Assembly (NCBI GenBank): GCA_004292755.1
Contig: RDXE01000035.1
Location: forward strand, 1 to 64,000
Direction of reading: 5' to 3'
Length of the DNA: 64,000 nucleotides
Origin: Alphaproteobacteria bacterium
GTDB taxonomy: Bacteria; Pseudomonadota; Alphaproteobacteria; Elsterales; Elsteraceae
In this document: one piece after another, positions 40,919 through 50,788 of the stretch
How positions within the stretch are numbered: position 1 is the first letter of the stretch
How the letters are laid out: each line of letters begins with the position of its first letter
The notes under the pieces: model-generated
Told to the model about the DNA's origin: nothing
Seen by the model: only the letters and a program-made list of their open reading frames with translations
The model's database searches: none
Made by a program: the position numbers and the translations under genes

Positions 40919-42828
40919 GGCCGCACCTCGGCGCTACGCTGCGGGCCGTCGAACCAAAACAAGTCCGTGCGATGCAGGCCGAAATGGGCACCGGGGTCCC
41001 AGTTGTACAGCGCCCGTTCTGGTACATTGCGCAACCGGTTGGACACCACCACTGGCTGCGGCACGCCCGAGATCAGCCCAATCGTCAGCACTTCTTCTGC
41101 GTGAAGGCTCAACATCTCCCGCCAGATCGTCGCTTGATCCAGGGGATCGGTCGCAGTCAGCCAGCGGTGATAGAGGGCCAGCAAGCGACTGCCAATCGCC
41201 ATATCGATGGCCTCCCCCGCCTGCCCGGCCGTCTCCACATGGTTGCCCCAGCGCGACCACTGCCACTGGGTCTGGTCGGTCGGTGCCCACTCAGCCGGTG
41301 ACATCACAGGCGTTGGAATGCCGTTCTCCGCCCCTGGGGCGATGGTCATCAGTGTGGAGCCCGCAAACACCCGGTTGCGCAGCCCCTCCATCTGCAACGG
41401 TTTGGTCAGCAGCCGGATGCCCAGCCCCTGCCAGCTATCGCGGATCAATTGCAGGACGTCCGACTGCTCGGCGCCTTCACCAGGAGCCTCCACCACAATG
41501 GTCAGCGGTCGGCCATCGGGCAGGCGACGCTGACGATCCAGACCCTGGCGTGGGAGACCAATGGCATCGAGCAGGCGATTGGCCTCACGCGGGTCATAGC
41601 TGGCATAGGCCGTGCGCCAAGCGGGGTTCGCAAGGGAACTTTCGGCCTGCAGGGTGTTTTGGCCCTCCCGCGCCAGCCCGAAATAGACCACCTGATTGAT
41701 TTCGTGCCGGTTGATCCCCAACGACAGCGCGCGGCGGAAGCGAACATCGCGCATCAAGTCGCGCCAAACCGGATCGGTGACGGTTAGGTTGGGGAACAGG
41801 GCTAAGTGGGCCCCCCGGGCCGGCGTCCACAGATGAACGCGATACCCATTGCGTCGTGCTGCCTGCTGCAGGAATGGGTAGTTGTCGAACCCCAGATGGC
41901 GGGCCTGAAGGTGGCTTTCACCGGCACCGGCTTTCACCGGCACGATCTTGGGGTCCACCACTTCCAGCACCCAACGGTCGATGTAGGGCAGCTGGCGCCC
42001 CTGCGCGTCGACACGATGAAAGTAGGGATTGCGGACGAACACAAACCGCTCCGCTGGGGCACGGGTGGTGTTGACCCAGGGGTCGAGGGTCGGCAGATCG
42101 GGATTGTCCGCGCGGTAAAGATTGTCCAGCCGATTGTGAAGCTGCGCCCAGTTGCGGGCCGACGCCTCGCGCACCCTCCCCTCCAACGCCGCGCGATCGG
42201 CATAGCGCTCGTGAAACGGCTTCAGATAGTGGGCGGGACGGTAAGGAAAGAACGGCGCGGCCCCGGCGAGACTGGTCAGGAAAGTCGGGTGCGGTCGATC
42301 CCAGGAATACCGAACGGTGTGGGCGTCCAACACCTCAAAGCGCGCCAACTGACCGCCCACCACCAGTTGATGCGGCGGGCCGGTTGGATTGAGGCGGCGG
42401 TTCTGCGCCACATCCTCGAAATAGTAGCGGAAATCCTCCGCCGTGAACGGGTGACCATCAGACCAGCGATGGCCAGGCCGCAGCCGGAAGGTGAAGCTGC
42501 GGTCGGCCTCCACCTCCACCCCTGCCAAAATGTCGGGGACGAGCGCCAGGGTCTCGTCAAACACCATCAGCCGGGAATAGCCGTAAACGGACATCAGCCG
42601 GGTGTCCCGCGCACGCGACACCAGCGTGACCACCTCGCCGCCATAGCGCCCAGGGGTTTGCTCGGCGCGCGCGCCGCCCTGACGCGGCAGGCTCGGCAGG
42701 CGCTCCGCCATCGCAGGCAGGCGCCCGGCCGCCACCTCCGGCTCGAACAGCGGCACCTCCGCGCCGGCCGCCAAGGGGTGGAGCGGGGCCAGGAAGCTGC
42801 CCAGCAGCGCGAGTGCAAGCCAGCGCAT
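40915..42828 (-). CDS. ABC importer extracellular solute-binding protein, family 5
   Basis: A 637-residue periplasmic protein. The signal peptide at the start ([23 protein letters not shown]) fixes the ATG at 42828, which also overlaps the ATPase stop (TGATG). The family 5 core follows: TFRLRPGHRWSDGHPFTAEDFRYYFEDV and RFRRALSLGINRHEINQVV. Family 5 proteins bind peptides, opines or sugars. The large size and a tryptophan-rich C-terminal half fit oligosaccharide or peptide binders; the substrate is not known. Confidence 0.93.
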   Translation of the reverse strand: MRWLALALLGSFLAPLHPLAAGAEVPLFEPEVAAGRLPAMAERLPSLPRQGGARAEQTPGRYGGEVVTLVSRARDTRLMSVYGYSRLMVFDETLALVPDILAGVEVEADRSFTFRLRPGHRWSDGHPFTAEDFRYYFEDVAQNRRLNPTGPPHQLVVGGQLARFEVLDAHTVRYSWDRPHPTFLTSLAGAAPFFPYRPAHYLKPFHERYADRAALEGRVREASARNWAQLHNRLDNLYRADNPDLPTLDPWVNTTRAPAERFVFVRNPYFHRVDAQGRQLPYIDRWVLEVVDPKIVPVKAGAGESHLQARHLGFDNYPFLQQAARRNGYRVHLWTPARGAHLALFPNLTVTDPVWRDLMRDVRFRRALSLGINRHEINQVVYFGLAREGQNTLQAESSLANPAWRTAYASYDPREANRLLDAIGLPRQGLDRQRRLPDGRPLTIVVEAPGEGAEQSDVLQLIRDSWQGLGIRLLTKPLQMEGLRNRVFAGSTLMTIAPGAENGIPTPVMSPAEWAPTDQTQWQWSRWGNHVETAGQAGEAIDMAIGSRLLALYHRWLTATDPLDQATIWREMLSLHAEEVLTIGLISGVPQPVVVSNRLRNVPERALYNWDPGAHFGLHRTDLFWFDGPQRSAEVRP

Positions 42829-44630
42829 CAAGCGGCCTCCCTCATGTGGGCTTGGCGGACAAAGTGGCCGGGCGCCACTTCGATCAACGGCAATCGCTCG
42901 CCCGGGCCAATGCGCCATGGCTCCGGCCATGCCGCTGGGTTGGAGGCTCGACCATCACGAATGCGGCTGAAATCCAATGGCCGATCCGGGTCTGGCAGTG
43001 GCACTGCAGCCAGCAGTGCAGTGGTGTAGGGATGGCGCGGGGCGCGGAACAACTGCGCAGCCGGTGCAACCTCCACCAACCGCCCCGCGCACATCACCGC
43101 AATCCGGTCGGCCAGCGTGTCCACCACGGCGAGGTTGTGGGAGACGAACAGCATGCTCAGCCCCAACTCCCGCTTCAACTCGGCCAGCAGCGCCAGGATC
43201 TGCGCCTGGATGGAGACATCAAGGGCCGAGACCGGCTCGTCACACAGCAGCACCCGCGGCTCCAGCGCCAGCGCCCGTGCAATTCCAACGCGCTGGCGCT
43301 GCCCGCCAGAGAAGCTGTGCGGATAACGCAGGCGGTGGCGCGGGTCGAGGCCAACGCGGTGCAGCAACTCCTGCACCCGCGCGGCGCGACTGGCCTCAGT
43401 CCCAATGCCGTGGATCACCATCGGCTCGGCAATGATGTCGGCGACCGTCATGCGCGGGTTAAGGGAGGCGAAGGGGTCCTGAAACACATATTGAACGGCC
43501 CGCCGATAGGCCTTCAGCCCCGCCCCACCAAGATTGGCAACTGAGTGCTCCACCCCCTGATCATCCCGCCACAGGATGCGTCCCTCGTCGGGGGTGAGTG
43601 CATGCAGGATCATTTTGGACAGGGTGGTCTTGCCACACCCGCTCTCGCCCACCAGTCCCAGACACTCGCCGCGCCGCACCTCTAGATCGACAGAATCGAC
43701 GGCGACATGGGGGGGTTGGGTACTGGCTTTGAACCAACCGCTGGCGCGCACGGCGAATCGTTTGGTCACCCCCTCCACCCTCAGCACGGCGTCGCCCTCC
43801 GGCGGCGTCGGACGCGGCCGATCGGCGATGCTGGGGACTGATGCCATCAGGTGCTTCAGATAGGGGTGCTGCGGAGCACGGAACAGCTCAGCCGTCGGGC
43901 CTTGCTCCATCACCTTGCCACGCCACAGCACCACAACGTCTTCGGCAATGTTGGCGACCACCCCCAAGTCGTGGGTGATCATCAACAGCGCCATGCGCAG
44001 TTCCGCCTGCAGGTCCTTCAATAGGTGCAGAACCTGCGCTTGAACCGTGACATCCAGTGCCGTGGTCGGCTCATCCGCTATCAACAGGGCGGGACGACAC
44101 ACCAGCGCCATCGCGATCACTGCGCGCTGGCGAAGGCCGCCAGACAGCTCAAATGGATAGGCATCAAACGCCCGCTTCGGATCGGGAAAGCCAACCAGCC
44201 GCAGCATGTCGCGGGTCAACTCCGCCCCTGCGGCTCGGTCCAGCCGCCGATGCAGGTGCAGGGCTTCGGACACTTGATCGCCGATGGTGTGCAGCGGCGA
44301 CAGCGCCGACATCGGCTCCTGAAACACCAGTGCGATGCGCTGGCCGCGGATGCGCCGCCACGCGGCATCGTTGGGCAGCGTCATCAGGTCCATCTCGGGG
44401 CTGGTATCGCGGTCCCGGAACCACACCTGACCGCCAACCACCCGACCCGCACTTGGCAGAATGCCAAGGATGGCCTGCGAAATCACCGACTTGCCTGACC
44501 CGCTCTCCCCCACCAGCGCGACACTGCCGCCAGTCGGAATCGAGAACGAGACCCGATCCACAGCCGTAAAGCTGCCGCCGGGCAGATCAAAGGCGATCGA
44601 CAGATCCTCGACGCGCAGCATCTCCGCCAT
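42828..44630 (-). CDS. ABC importer ATP-binding protein with two nucleotide-binding domains
   Basis: A 600-residue duplicated ATPase of the YejF/GsiA type. The first domain has GESGSGKS (Walker A), [15 protein letters not shown] (signature, with LSGGL) and [12 protein letters not shown]. The second has [23 protein letters not shown] and [12 protein letters not shown]. The start at 44630 ([11 protein letters not shown]) is chosen because the upstream open frame to 44990 has no homology-like sequence and runs into the divergent gene. It is the first gene of the importer operon (ATPase, binding protein, two permeases). Confidence 0.94.
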   Translation of the reverse strand: MAEMLRVEDLSIAFDLPGGSFTAVDRVSFSIPTGGSVALVGESGSGKSVISQAILGILPSAGRVVGGQVWFRDRDTSPEMDLMTLPNDAAWRRIRGQRIALVFQEPMSALSPLHTIGDQVSEALHLHRRLDRAAGAELTRDMLRLVGFPDPKRAFDAYPFELSGGLRQRAVIAMALVCRPALLIADEPTTALDVTVQAQVLHLLKDLQAELRMALLMITHDLGVVANIAEDVVVLWRGKVMEQGPTAELFRAPQHPYLKHLMASVPSIADRPRPTPPEGDAVLRVEGVTKRFAVRASGWFKASTQPPHVAVDSVDLEVRRGECLGLVGESGCGKTTLSKMILHALTPDEGRILWRDDQGVEHSVANLGGAGLKAYRRAVQYVFQDPFASLNPRMTVADIIAEPMVIHGIGTEASRAARVQELLHRVGLDPRHRLRYPHSFSGGQRQRVGIARALALEPRVLLCDEPVSALDVSIQAQILALLAELKRELGLSMLFVSHNLAVVDTLADRIAVMCAGRLVEVAPAAQLFRAPRHPYTTALLAAVPLPDPDRPLDFSRIRDGRASNPAAWPEPWRIGPGERLPLIEVAPGHFVRQAHMREAA

Positions 44631-44840
44631 GGCCCTGATCCTACTGTGACCATCGCCAAGCGCAACCATTAGGGCATGACGATGGCAAGACGGTTGACAG
44701 CACCAGCTTGCGCCGGACCGAGATGACCAGAATCGGCCAATCGGTCCCCACCATTGCTTTTGGGTGAACCCAAAACCACCGGCCGTTCGACTCCGACATC
44801 CCTCTTGGCGGGCAGCACTTCCCTCACGCACAATAGGGAT

Positions 44841-47504
44841 ATGACCCAGCCAACGCCGCCCGAAGATCGTCTGCCCCCCACCCTTTTCGCCTTCATCCGG
44901 CGCCACAGCCTGCAGCAGCAGATTGTGGTGACCTGCATCACGTTGGTATCCTTCCCTTTTCTGTATTACTCGTTTGAACTTCCAAAGCAAATCATTAATC
45001 AGGCAATTGGTGGTAAGGATTTTCCAAAAGATTTTTTCGGTGTGTCGCTGGACCAGATGCCGTTCTTGATGGCACTGTCGTTCTTATTTTTGTTCCTGGT
45101 TTTGATCAATGGCGGGTTCAAATACTATATTAATGTCTACAAGGGAAGATTGGGGGAGCGCATGCTACGGCGCCTGCGCTTTGATCTCTACAGCCGAATG
45201 CTGCGCTTTCCACTGTCCCACTTCTCCCGCAACGCACCGGGCCAATACATCCCGATCATTACCTCTGAGGTTGAACCCCTGGGCGGGTTCATCGGCGACA
45301 GCATCAGTTTACCAGTGTTTCAAGGCGGCACGCTGCTGACGATCCTGGTGTTCATGTTCATGCAAGACCCGGTGCTGGGTCTGGCGGCGATCTCGCTATA
45401 TCCCTTGCAAATTTGGCTGATCCCAAAGCTGCAGGCCAAGGTCAACCGCATGGCGAAACAGCGGGTGCGATTGGTGCGCCAGCTGTCCGATCGCATTAAC
45501 GAGACGGCGATTGGCCTGACCGAAATCCATGCCAGCGGCATATTGCGTCATCAGCGGGCAGATTTCAGTGCTCGATTGATGCAGAACTACTCTATTCGTT
45601 ATCGGATTTTTGTTTGGAAATTCCTGATCAAATTTCTGAACAACTTTATCGCACAGCTTACCCCATTTTTCTTCTACGCTATTGGTGGGTACCTAGTGAT
45701 TCGGAATGAATTATCTTTCGGTGCGCTCGTTGCGGTGCTAGCGGCCTACAAGGATCTCAATTCGCCTTGGCGGGAACTGCTGGATTATTACCAGCAATTG
45801 CAAGATAACAAGATCAAGTACCAGCAAGTGGTTGAGCAGTTTGAACCGCCCGGCCTGCTGCCTGCCGCTCTAGCAGAAACCAATGACCTGCCCGCACCAA
45901 AGGGGCATGCCGATCTCGCCGCTTCTGGCCTCACGGTGCTGGGCGAGGGGGACACCCGGCTGGTTGATGGTGTGTCGCTTCGCCTCGCCGGGGGGCAAGC
46001 CGTCGCCCTGGTTGGCAGTGATGGCGGCGGCAAGCGGGAAGTGGCGCGGGTCCTCGCGGGCTTGGAGGCGCCAAGTGCCGGTCGGGTTACCCTCGACGGG
46101 GTAGACCTTGGCGCACTGCCGCGTCCGGCGATTGCCCGCCGCATCGCCTATGTCAGCTCCGACCCTGTGCTGTTCCAGGGCACGGTGTTGGACAACCTGA
46201 CCCTCGGCTTGAAACATCAGCCAGCCAACCCCGCCCCACCCCTGTTCGCAGCCGAGGCCCAGCGCACGGGCAACAGTGCCGATGACATTGCGGCTGATTG
46301 GATCGACCGGCATGTCGCCGGTGCGGACGATGAGGCGGGCTTCAACGACCGTTTGAGTCAGGTGCTTTCCCGCGTGGACTTGTTCGATGAACTGCGCGAG
46401 TTATCCTTCCGCTCGATCATCGACCCGGATCGCCATCCCACCCTTGTTGCCGTGGTGCTGGAGGTGCGTGCCGCGCTGCGCACCCACCTGCCAGAGCAGG
46501 CAACCCGCGGCTTTTTTGAGCCCTTCGACGCCGACCGCTTCACCGACCAAGCCAGCATCGGCGAGAACCTGCTGTTTGGCACGCCGGTCGGGCCGGCCTT
46601 CGATCTCGCCAACTTGGCGGACAATGCCCATGTCCGCAAAATCCTGACCGACGAACGTTTGATCGACCGTCTGTGCGAGATGGGCGCGCAAGCCGCCCGC
46701 CTGTTGGCGGAGATTTTCCGCGGCCTCGCCCCCGATGCCGACATCATCCGCACCTACTCCTTCGTCGATGCCGATGAACTGGCCGCCCTGGAGCCCGTGG
46801 TGCAGCGCCACCAGCGCCAGGGGCTGGACGGGTTACGACCGGAAGAGCGCATCTCGTTTGCCTCCCTCGCGCTGCGCATGGTCCCGGCCCGCCACCGGTT
46901 GGGTCTGGTCGACGATGGCTTGCGCTCTGCGATTGTGTCGGCCCGCCGCTGTCTGGCCGACACCATGCCGCCGGCACTGCGGGAGCAGTTGGAGTTCTAT
47001 GACTTCACCCGCTACAACCGCGCCGTTTCCGTGCGCGATAACATGTTGTTCGGGCGCCTCGTGCCGGGGCAGGAGGTTGCCTCCAGCCGCATGCGAACGA
47101 TGATCGTCCAGGCGCTGGATCAGGTTGGCCTGCGTCAGCGCTTGCTCGAAGCCATCACCGCTGTCGGGTTGGATATCGATGTCGGCGTCGGCGGTTCCCG
47201 CCTTTCCGCACCCATGCGCCAGCGCCTCGCAATCGCGCGCGCCCTGTTGCGCCAGCCAGATGTCTTGGTCGTGCAGGATGCCGCTTCCCATCTCGACCCC
47301 GCCGACCAACCGGGTTTGATTGCCGCTGTGCGCGAGGCCATGGCAGGACGCCCCTTGGTTTGGGTCATGCAGCGTGCAACCTTAGCCCAGGCGTTCGACG
47401 AAGTGATGGTGGTTGACCGCGGTCGCATCGTTGAACAGGGGCGCTATGAGGACTTGGTCCAGCAAGCGGGTGGTGCACTCGCCAAGCTGGTGCAGGTTGA
47501 CTAG
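44841..47504 (+). CDS. ABC exporter-like protein with degenerate, enlarged nucleotide-binding domain
   Basis: An 887-residue protein. Residues 25-315 are an exporter-type six-helix transmembrane domain with a long periplasmic-type loop (GGKDFPKDFFGVSLDQ). The NBD begins near 355. Its motifs are all altered: Walker A GSDGGGKR (392-399, Ser/Thr replaced by Arg399), signature LSAPM (789-793), Walker B VLVVQDAASHLD (808-819, Asp to Gln812 and Glu to Asp813) and H-loop VMQR (Gln844 for His). A 280-residue insertion (about 455-735) separates the halves. Three xDN/ENLxFG-like motifs occur at 450, 575 and 733. ATP hydrolysis by this copy seems unlikely. It is followed by a cNMP-binding gene and glycosyltransferases, so a role in glycan or lipid export is inferred. 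Start: ATG after GGATAT. Confidence 0.9.
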   Translation: MTQPTPPEDRLPPTLFAFIRRHSLQQQIVVTCITLVSFPFLYYSFELPKQIINQAIGGKDFPKDFFGVSLDQMPFLMALSFLFLFLVLINGGFKYYINVYKGRLGERMLRRLRFDLYSRMLRFPLSHFSRNAPGQYIPIITSEVEPLGGFIGDSISLPVFQGGTLLTILVFMFMQDPVLGLAAISLYPLQIWLIPKLQAKVNRMAKQRVRLVRQLSDRINETAIGLTEIHASGILRHQRADFSARLMQNYSIRYRIFVWKFLIKFLNNFIAQLTPFFFYAIGGYLVIRNELSFGALVAVLAAYKDLNSPWRELLDYYQQLQDNKIKYQQVVEQFEPPGLLPAALAETNDLPAPKGHADLAASGLTVLGEGDTRLVDGVSLRLAGGQAVALVGSDGGGKREVARVLAGLEAPSAGRVTLDGVDLGALPRPAIARRIAYVSSDPVLFQGTVLDNLTLGLKHQPANPAPPLFAAEAQRTGNSADDIAADWIDRHVAGADDEAGFNDRLSQVLSRVDLFDELRELSFRSIIDPDRHPTLVAVVLEVRAALRTHLPEQATRGFFEPFDADRFTDQASIGENLLFGTPVGPAFDLANLADNAHVRKILTDERLIDRLCEMGAQAARLLAEIFRGLAPDADIIRTYSFVDADELAALEPVVQRHQRQGLDGLRPEERISFASLALRMVPARHRLGLVDDGLRSAIVSARRCLADTMPPALREQLEFYDFTRYNRAVSVRDNMLFGRLVPGQEVASSRMRTMIVQALDQVGLRQRLLEAITAVGLDIDVGVGGSRLSAPMRQRLAIARALLRQPDVLVVQDAASHLDPADQPGLIAAVREAMAGRPLVWVMQRATLAQAFDEVMVVDRGRIVEQGRYEDLVQQAGGALAKLVQVD

Positions 47505-47688
47505 AGCACAGACAGCGCCATCCCGCGGGGTCACGGGTTGGCGCTTTGATGCTCGCTGAACAGAGGGTAGAGCGGGTTGGCTGAGCGACAGCGCGGTCCC
47601 CTCGCTCTTGTGGTCTGATCGAAGCGCTTGATGTCCAAGTGTGTCGTCACTCAGTCCACCACCTCACAGCCACTGGAGGGGCGGGGCA

Positions 47689-48147
47689 ATGAGCTTGATG
47701 GAAGAAGCGGAAAGCCTGCGCAAGGTACCGCTGTTCGCCAAAGTGGAGGAATCCCACCTGAAGCTGTTGTCCTTCACGGCGGAGCGGGTGAGCTTCATGG
47801 ATGGCGAAACCTTCATTCGCCAGGGCGACATTGGCGACCACGCGTTCCTGATCCTGGATGGTGAGGTGGAAATCCTGTTCGAGACGACGGAGGAGGCACG
47901 CCTGTTCAATGTCATGCGTGCCAACCAGATGGTGGGGGAGATCGCCTTGCTGCGCGATAGCCGCCGCTCCGCCAGCTGTCGCGCGCGCGGAGCGGTGACC
48001 TGTCTGCGCCTGTCACGGGACGTGTTTTTCCACTTAATTCGGCATTCTCCTGACTTTGCGATCGGAATCATGAAAGAGCTGGCCTACCGCCTAGATTATG
48101 GTGCGGAGCAGGTGCGTGACATTCTGCGCACGCAACGCAGCCGCTAG
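47689..48147 (+). CDS. Stand-alone cyclic nucleotide-binding domain protein
   Basis: A 152-residue single-domain protein. The cNMP-binding fold is clear: FIRQGDIGDHAFLILDGEVEILF, then the phosphate-binding cassette VGEIALLRDSRRSASCRA with Gly-Glu and Arg-x-Ser, and a C-terminal lid helix. There is no DNA-binding HTH, so it is not a CRP-type regulator. It sits between the degenerate ABC protein and the glycosyltransferase cluster; a link to the cyclase at 36112 is possible. Start ATG 47689 with GGGGCGGGG in front. Confidence 0.87.
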   Translation: MSLMEEAESLRKVPLFAKVEESHLKLLSFTAERVSFMDGETFIRQGDIGDHAFLILDGEVEILFETTEEARLFNVMRANQMVGEIALLRDSRRSASCRARGAVTCLRLSRDVFFHLIRHSPDFAIGIMKELAYRLDYGAEQVRDILRTQRSR

Positions 48148-48220
48148 GGTGAAAGCGCCACACATGCCCAAGAACCACCGAACCCGACCACGCTCTGCCA
48201 CAGCTTCACCATATTTTTGC

Positions 48221-48250
48221 TCGACAGGGTGCCCGGCGGCGTGCCCTAGT
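48221..48250 (+). promoter_or_regulatory. Possible sigma-70 promoter before the glycosyltransferase operon
   Basis: TCGACA (48221-48226) matches TTGACA at five of six bases, and CCTAGT (48245-48250) is 18 bases downstream, a weak -10. It lies 84 bases ahead of the first glycosyltransferase start, in a 186-bp space. Weak evidence. Confidence 0.25.
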
Positions 48251-48333
48251 CTCGCCGATGGCGGGTGGAGACACGGGCCCCGAGCTTGTGTTGCGCCCCT
48301 GCCGATCTGGCATCGTTCGGTCTAGGCCCCCGC

Positions 48334-49554
48334 ATGGCGCGTCGGAAGCTCCTTATCTACAGCCACGACAGCTTCGGGCTGGGTCACCTCCGGCGCTGCC
48401 GTTCCATCGCGCTGAACCTCGTCGCTTCCAACCCTGAGTTGGAGGTGATGATCGTTTCTGGTCTGCCGTTGATCAGCCAGTACGATTTCCATCCGCGCGT
48501 TCAGATCGCCTTGGTGCCGCAGATCATCAAGCAACGCGATGGGGAGTATCGCGCCAGCCGCAATGGCGATCTGTCCAGCGCGATTGAGCAGCGCTCGCAC
48601 GTGATCCTGGAGGTTGCGTTGCGGTTCCAGCCCGACGTGTTCCTGGTGGACAAGGAACCCCTGGGCATCCGGGGCGAGGTTGCTGCCACCTTGGAAGCAC
48701 TGGCAGACCGCGGGTGCCGCATCGTGCTTGGCTTGCGCGATGTGATGGACGACCCCGCCGTGCTTCAGCGGGAGTGGGAGCGCAAACACGCCCTTGATGC
48801 TGTTGAGCGGTACTACGACGAAATCTGGATTTACGGCTTGGAGCGGATTTATCAGCCGCTTCAGGGCCTGCCGCTCAGTAAGAACGCCGCCCGACGCCTT
48901 ATCTACACCAGCTATCTGCGCCGTGACCCCAGTGGCACAGCACCATCGGTCGCCACCGATGGTGGGCGCGGTCACTTGCTGGTCACTCCCGGCGGTGGTG
49001 GGGATGGAGAGGATCTGGTCGCAGCGGTGCTCGGTGCGTTGGAGGCCGGGTCCTGGGCGAATCGGCCTGTGGTGATTGTCTCCGGCCCGTTCATGCAGGC
49101 CGACCTGCGCCGCAGCTTTGCCAAGCGGGCAGACCAGCTTCCAATGGTGCGGATGCTGGAATTCGTGCCCTCGATGGAAGACCTAGTCGCCGACGCCACG
49201 GCGATTGTTGCGATGGGTGGATACAACACCTTCTGTGAAATCCTGTCCTTTGACAAACCAGCCCTGGTGGTGCCCCGCACCAAGCCGCGGTTGGAGCAGT
49301 TCATCCGGGCCGAGCGGGCCGATGCCCTGGGGCTGGTGCGCATGCTGACCGATGTTGACGCGGCTGACCCCGCGCGCATGGCGTCGGCGCTTGACGCGCT
49401 TGCCAGCCAGGCCCGGCCCAGTGCGGCAGCGATCCCGCACCTGCTGGATGGTCATCAGACCATTGCCCGCCGGATGCAGGCCTTGTTGGCGCCGCTGCCG
49501 GTGCCGGCGGTGCATCGGCGGCCAGCCCTGAAGCTGGCGGGTGCGCGCGCCTGA
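48334..49554 (+). CDS. MurG-like glycosyltransferase (COG4671 type)
   Basis: A 406-residue GT-B fold enzyme. The N-terminal half begins LIYSHDSFGLGHLRRCRSIA; the C-terminal half has LLVTPGGGGDGEDLV and a MurG-like AIVAMGGYNTFCEILSF donor-binding segment, then ALVVPRTKPRLEQFIRAERA. It would transfer a sugar from a nucleotide-sugar; acceptor unknown. The ATG at 48334 is chosen as the start at the first beta strand; the longer frame to 48265 is unconvincing. It is the first gene of the seven-gene cluster, followed by 1 base and then a second glycosyltransferase. Confidence 0.9.
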   Translation: MARRKLLIYSHDSFGLGHLRRCRSIALNLVASNPELEVMIVSGLPLISQYDFHPRVQIALVPQIIKQRDGEYRASRNGDLSSAIEQRSHVILEVALRFQPDVFLVDKEPLGIRGEVAATLEALADRGCRIVLGLRDVMDDPAVLQREWERKHALDAVERYYDEIWIYGLERIYQPLQGLPLSKNAARRLIYTSYLRRDPSGTAPSVATDGGRGHLLVTPGGGGDGEDLVAAVLGALEAGSWANRPVVIVSGPFMQADLRRSFAKRADQLPMVRMLEFVPSMEDLVADATAIVAMGGYNTFCEILSFDKPALVVPRTKPRLEQFIRAERADALGLVRMLTDVDAADPARMASALDALASQARPSAAAIPHLLDGHQTIARRMQALLAPLPVPAVHRRPALKLAGARA

Positions 49555-49555
49555 C

Positions 49556-50788
49556 ATGGCGGATGCACCGTCGCTGGTGGTGGTGCTAAAGGGCTATCCG
49601 CGCCTGTCTGAGACGTTCATCGCGCAAGAGCTGTTGGGCCTTCAGCAGCGCGGGTTCAACCTCACGCTGCTGTCTCTCCGGCGTCCAACCGACGCCAGCC
49701 TGCACCCGATCCATCGCGAGATCACGGCACCAGTCCACTATCTGCCGGAGTATCTGCACGAAGCACCGGTGAGGGTCCTGCGTGCCCTGGCAGCGGCCCG
49801 CCACCTGCCGGGGTGGAGCCGTGCCCTGGCCGCGTTTCGAGCCGACGTGGTGCGGGATCGAACCCGCAATCGCGTGCGGCGCTTCGGCCAGGCCGCAGTT
49901 GCCGCCGCGCTGGTGCCGCCCACTGCGACGGCTCTCTATGCTCATTTCCTCCACACCCCAGCCAGTGTCGCCCGCTATGCGGCGCTGATGCTGGGTTTGC
50001 CCTGGGCTGCCTCCGCCCACGCCAAAGACATCTGGACCACACCGGAGTGGGACCTCGCCGAGAAACTGGCGGAGGTGCAGTGGTGTGCCACCTGCACCCA
50101 GGTGGGCGCCGACCACTTGCGGTCGCTGGCACGCAACCCGTCCCGCGTGATGCTGGCCTATCATGGGCTGGACCTTGGCCGCTTTGCCGATCCCGGCCCC
50201 CGGCCGCAGCAGCGCGATGGCAGCCTGCTGGAGGATCCGGTGCGGCTGCTGTCGGTTGGCCGCTTGGTGGAAAAGAAGGGGTTTGATGACGTCGTTGCCG
50301 CATTGGCCGCGCTGCCGCCGCAGCTTGCGTGGCGGTGGGACCATATCGGCGGCGGCCCCTTGAAGCGCACCCTCGCTGCGGCGGTTGCTGAGGCTGGACT
50401 CAGCCATCGGGTCACATGGCATGGTGCCCAACCGCAGCAAACTGTGCTGGCCGCCTATCGCGAGGCTGATCTGTTCTTGTTACCCGCCCGCATTGCGCGC
50501 GACGGGGATCGCGATGGCCTGCCCAATGTGCTGATGGAGGCTGCCAGCCAGCGATTGGCCTGTGTTGCGAGCACGGTCTCCGCCATCCCGGAGTTCATTG
50601 TCGCGGAGGAGAGTGGCCTGTTGGTCGCCCCCGGAGACCGCGAGGCCCTGACCACCACCTTGATCCGCGCGATCACCACGCCCGCCTTGCGCCAGCAGCT
50701 GGCCAACGCTGGGCGCCAGCGTCTGGTCGCAGGGTTTTCCATGGACGCTGGCATCGACGCCATCGCGGACCGCCTACGCCAGCTATGA
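49556..50788 (+). CDS. Glycosyltransferase, GT4 family (WcaL-like)
   Basis: A 410-residue GT-B enzyme. The N-terminal domain opens VVVLKGYPRLSETFIAQELLGL, common in colanic-acid-type transferases. The C-terminal donor domain has LLSVGRLVEKKGFDDVV, IGGGPLKRTL and the ExFGxxxxE-like loop (PARIARDGDRDGLPNVLMEAAS). The transferred sugar is not evident. It follows the MurG-like gene by 1 base and overlaps the next gene by 4. Confidence 0.9.
   Translation: MADAPSLVVVLKGYPRLSETFIAQELLGLQQRGFNLTLLSLRRPTDASLHPIHREITAPVHYLPEYLHEAPVRVLRALAAARHLPGWSRALAAFRADVVRDRTRNRVRRFGQAAVAAALVPPTATALYAHFLHTPASVARYAALMLGLPWAASAHAKDIWTTPEWDLAEKLAEVQWCATCTQVGADHLRSLARNPSRVMLAYHGLDLGRFADPGPRPQQRDGSLLEDPVRLLSVGRLVEKKGFDDVVAALAALPPQLAWRWDHIGGGPLKRTLAAAVAEAGLSHRVTWHGAQPQQTVLAAYREADLFLLPARIARDGDRDGLPNVLMEAASQRLACVASTVSAIPEFIVAEESGLLVAPGDREALTTTLIRAITTPALRQQLANAGRQRLVAGFSMDAGIDAIADRLRQL

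Noticed and set aside
41806-43029. 407-codon plus-strand frame opposite the ABC binding protein
   Set aside because: Shadow of the 40915-42828 gene on the other strand; no family features.
44631-44840. TTGACA at 44694-44699 as promoter of the degenerate ABC gene
   Set aside because: No -10-like sequence at normal spacing downstream; not enough to call a promoter.
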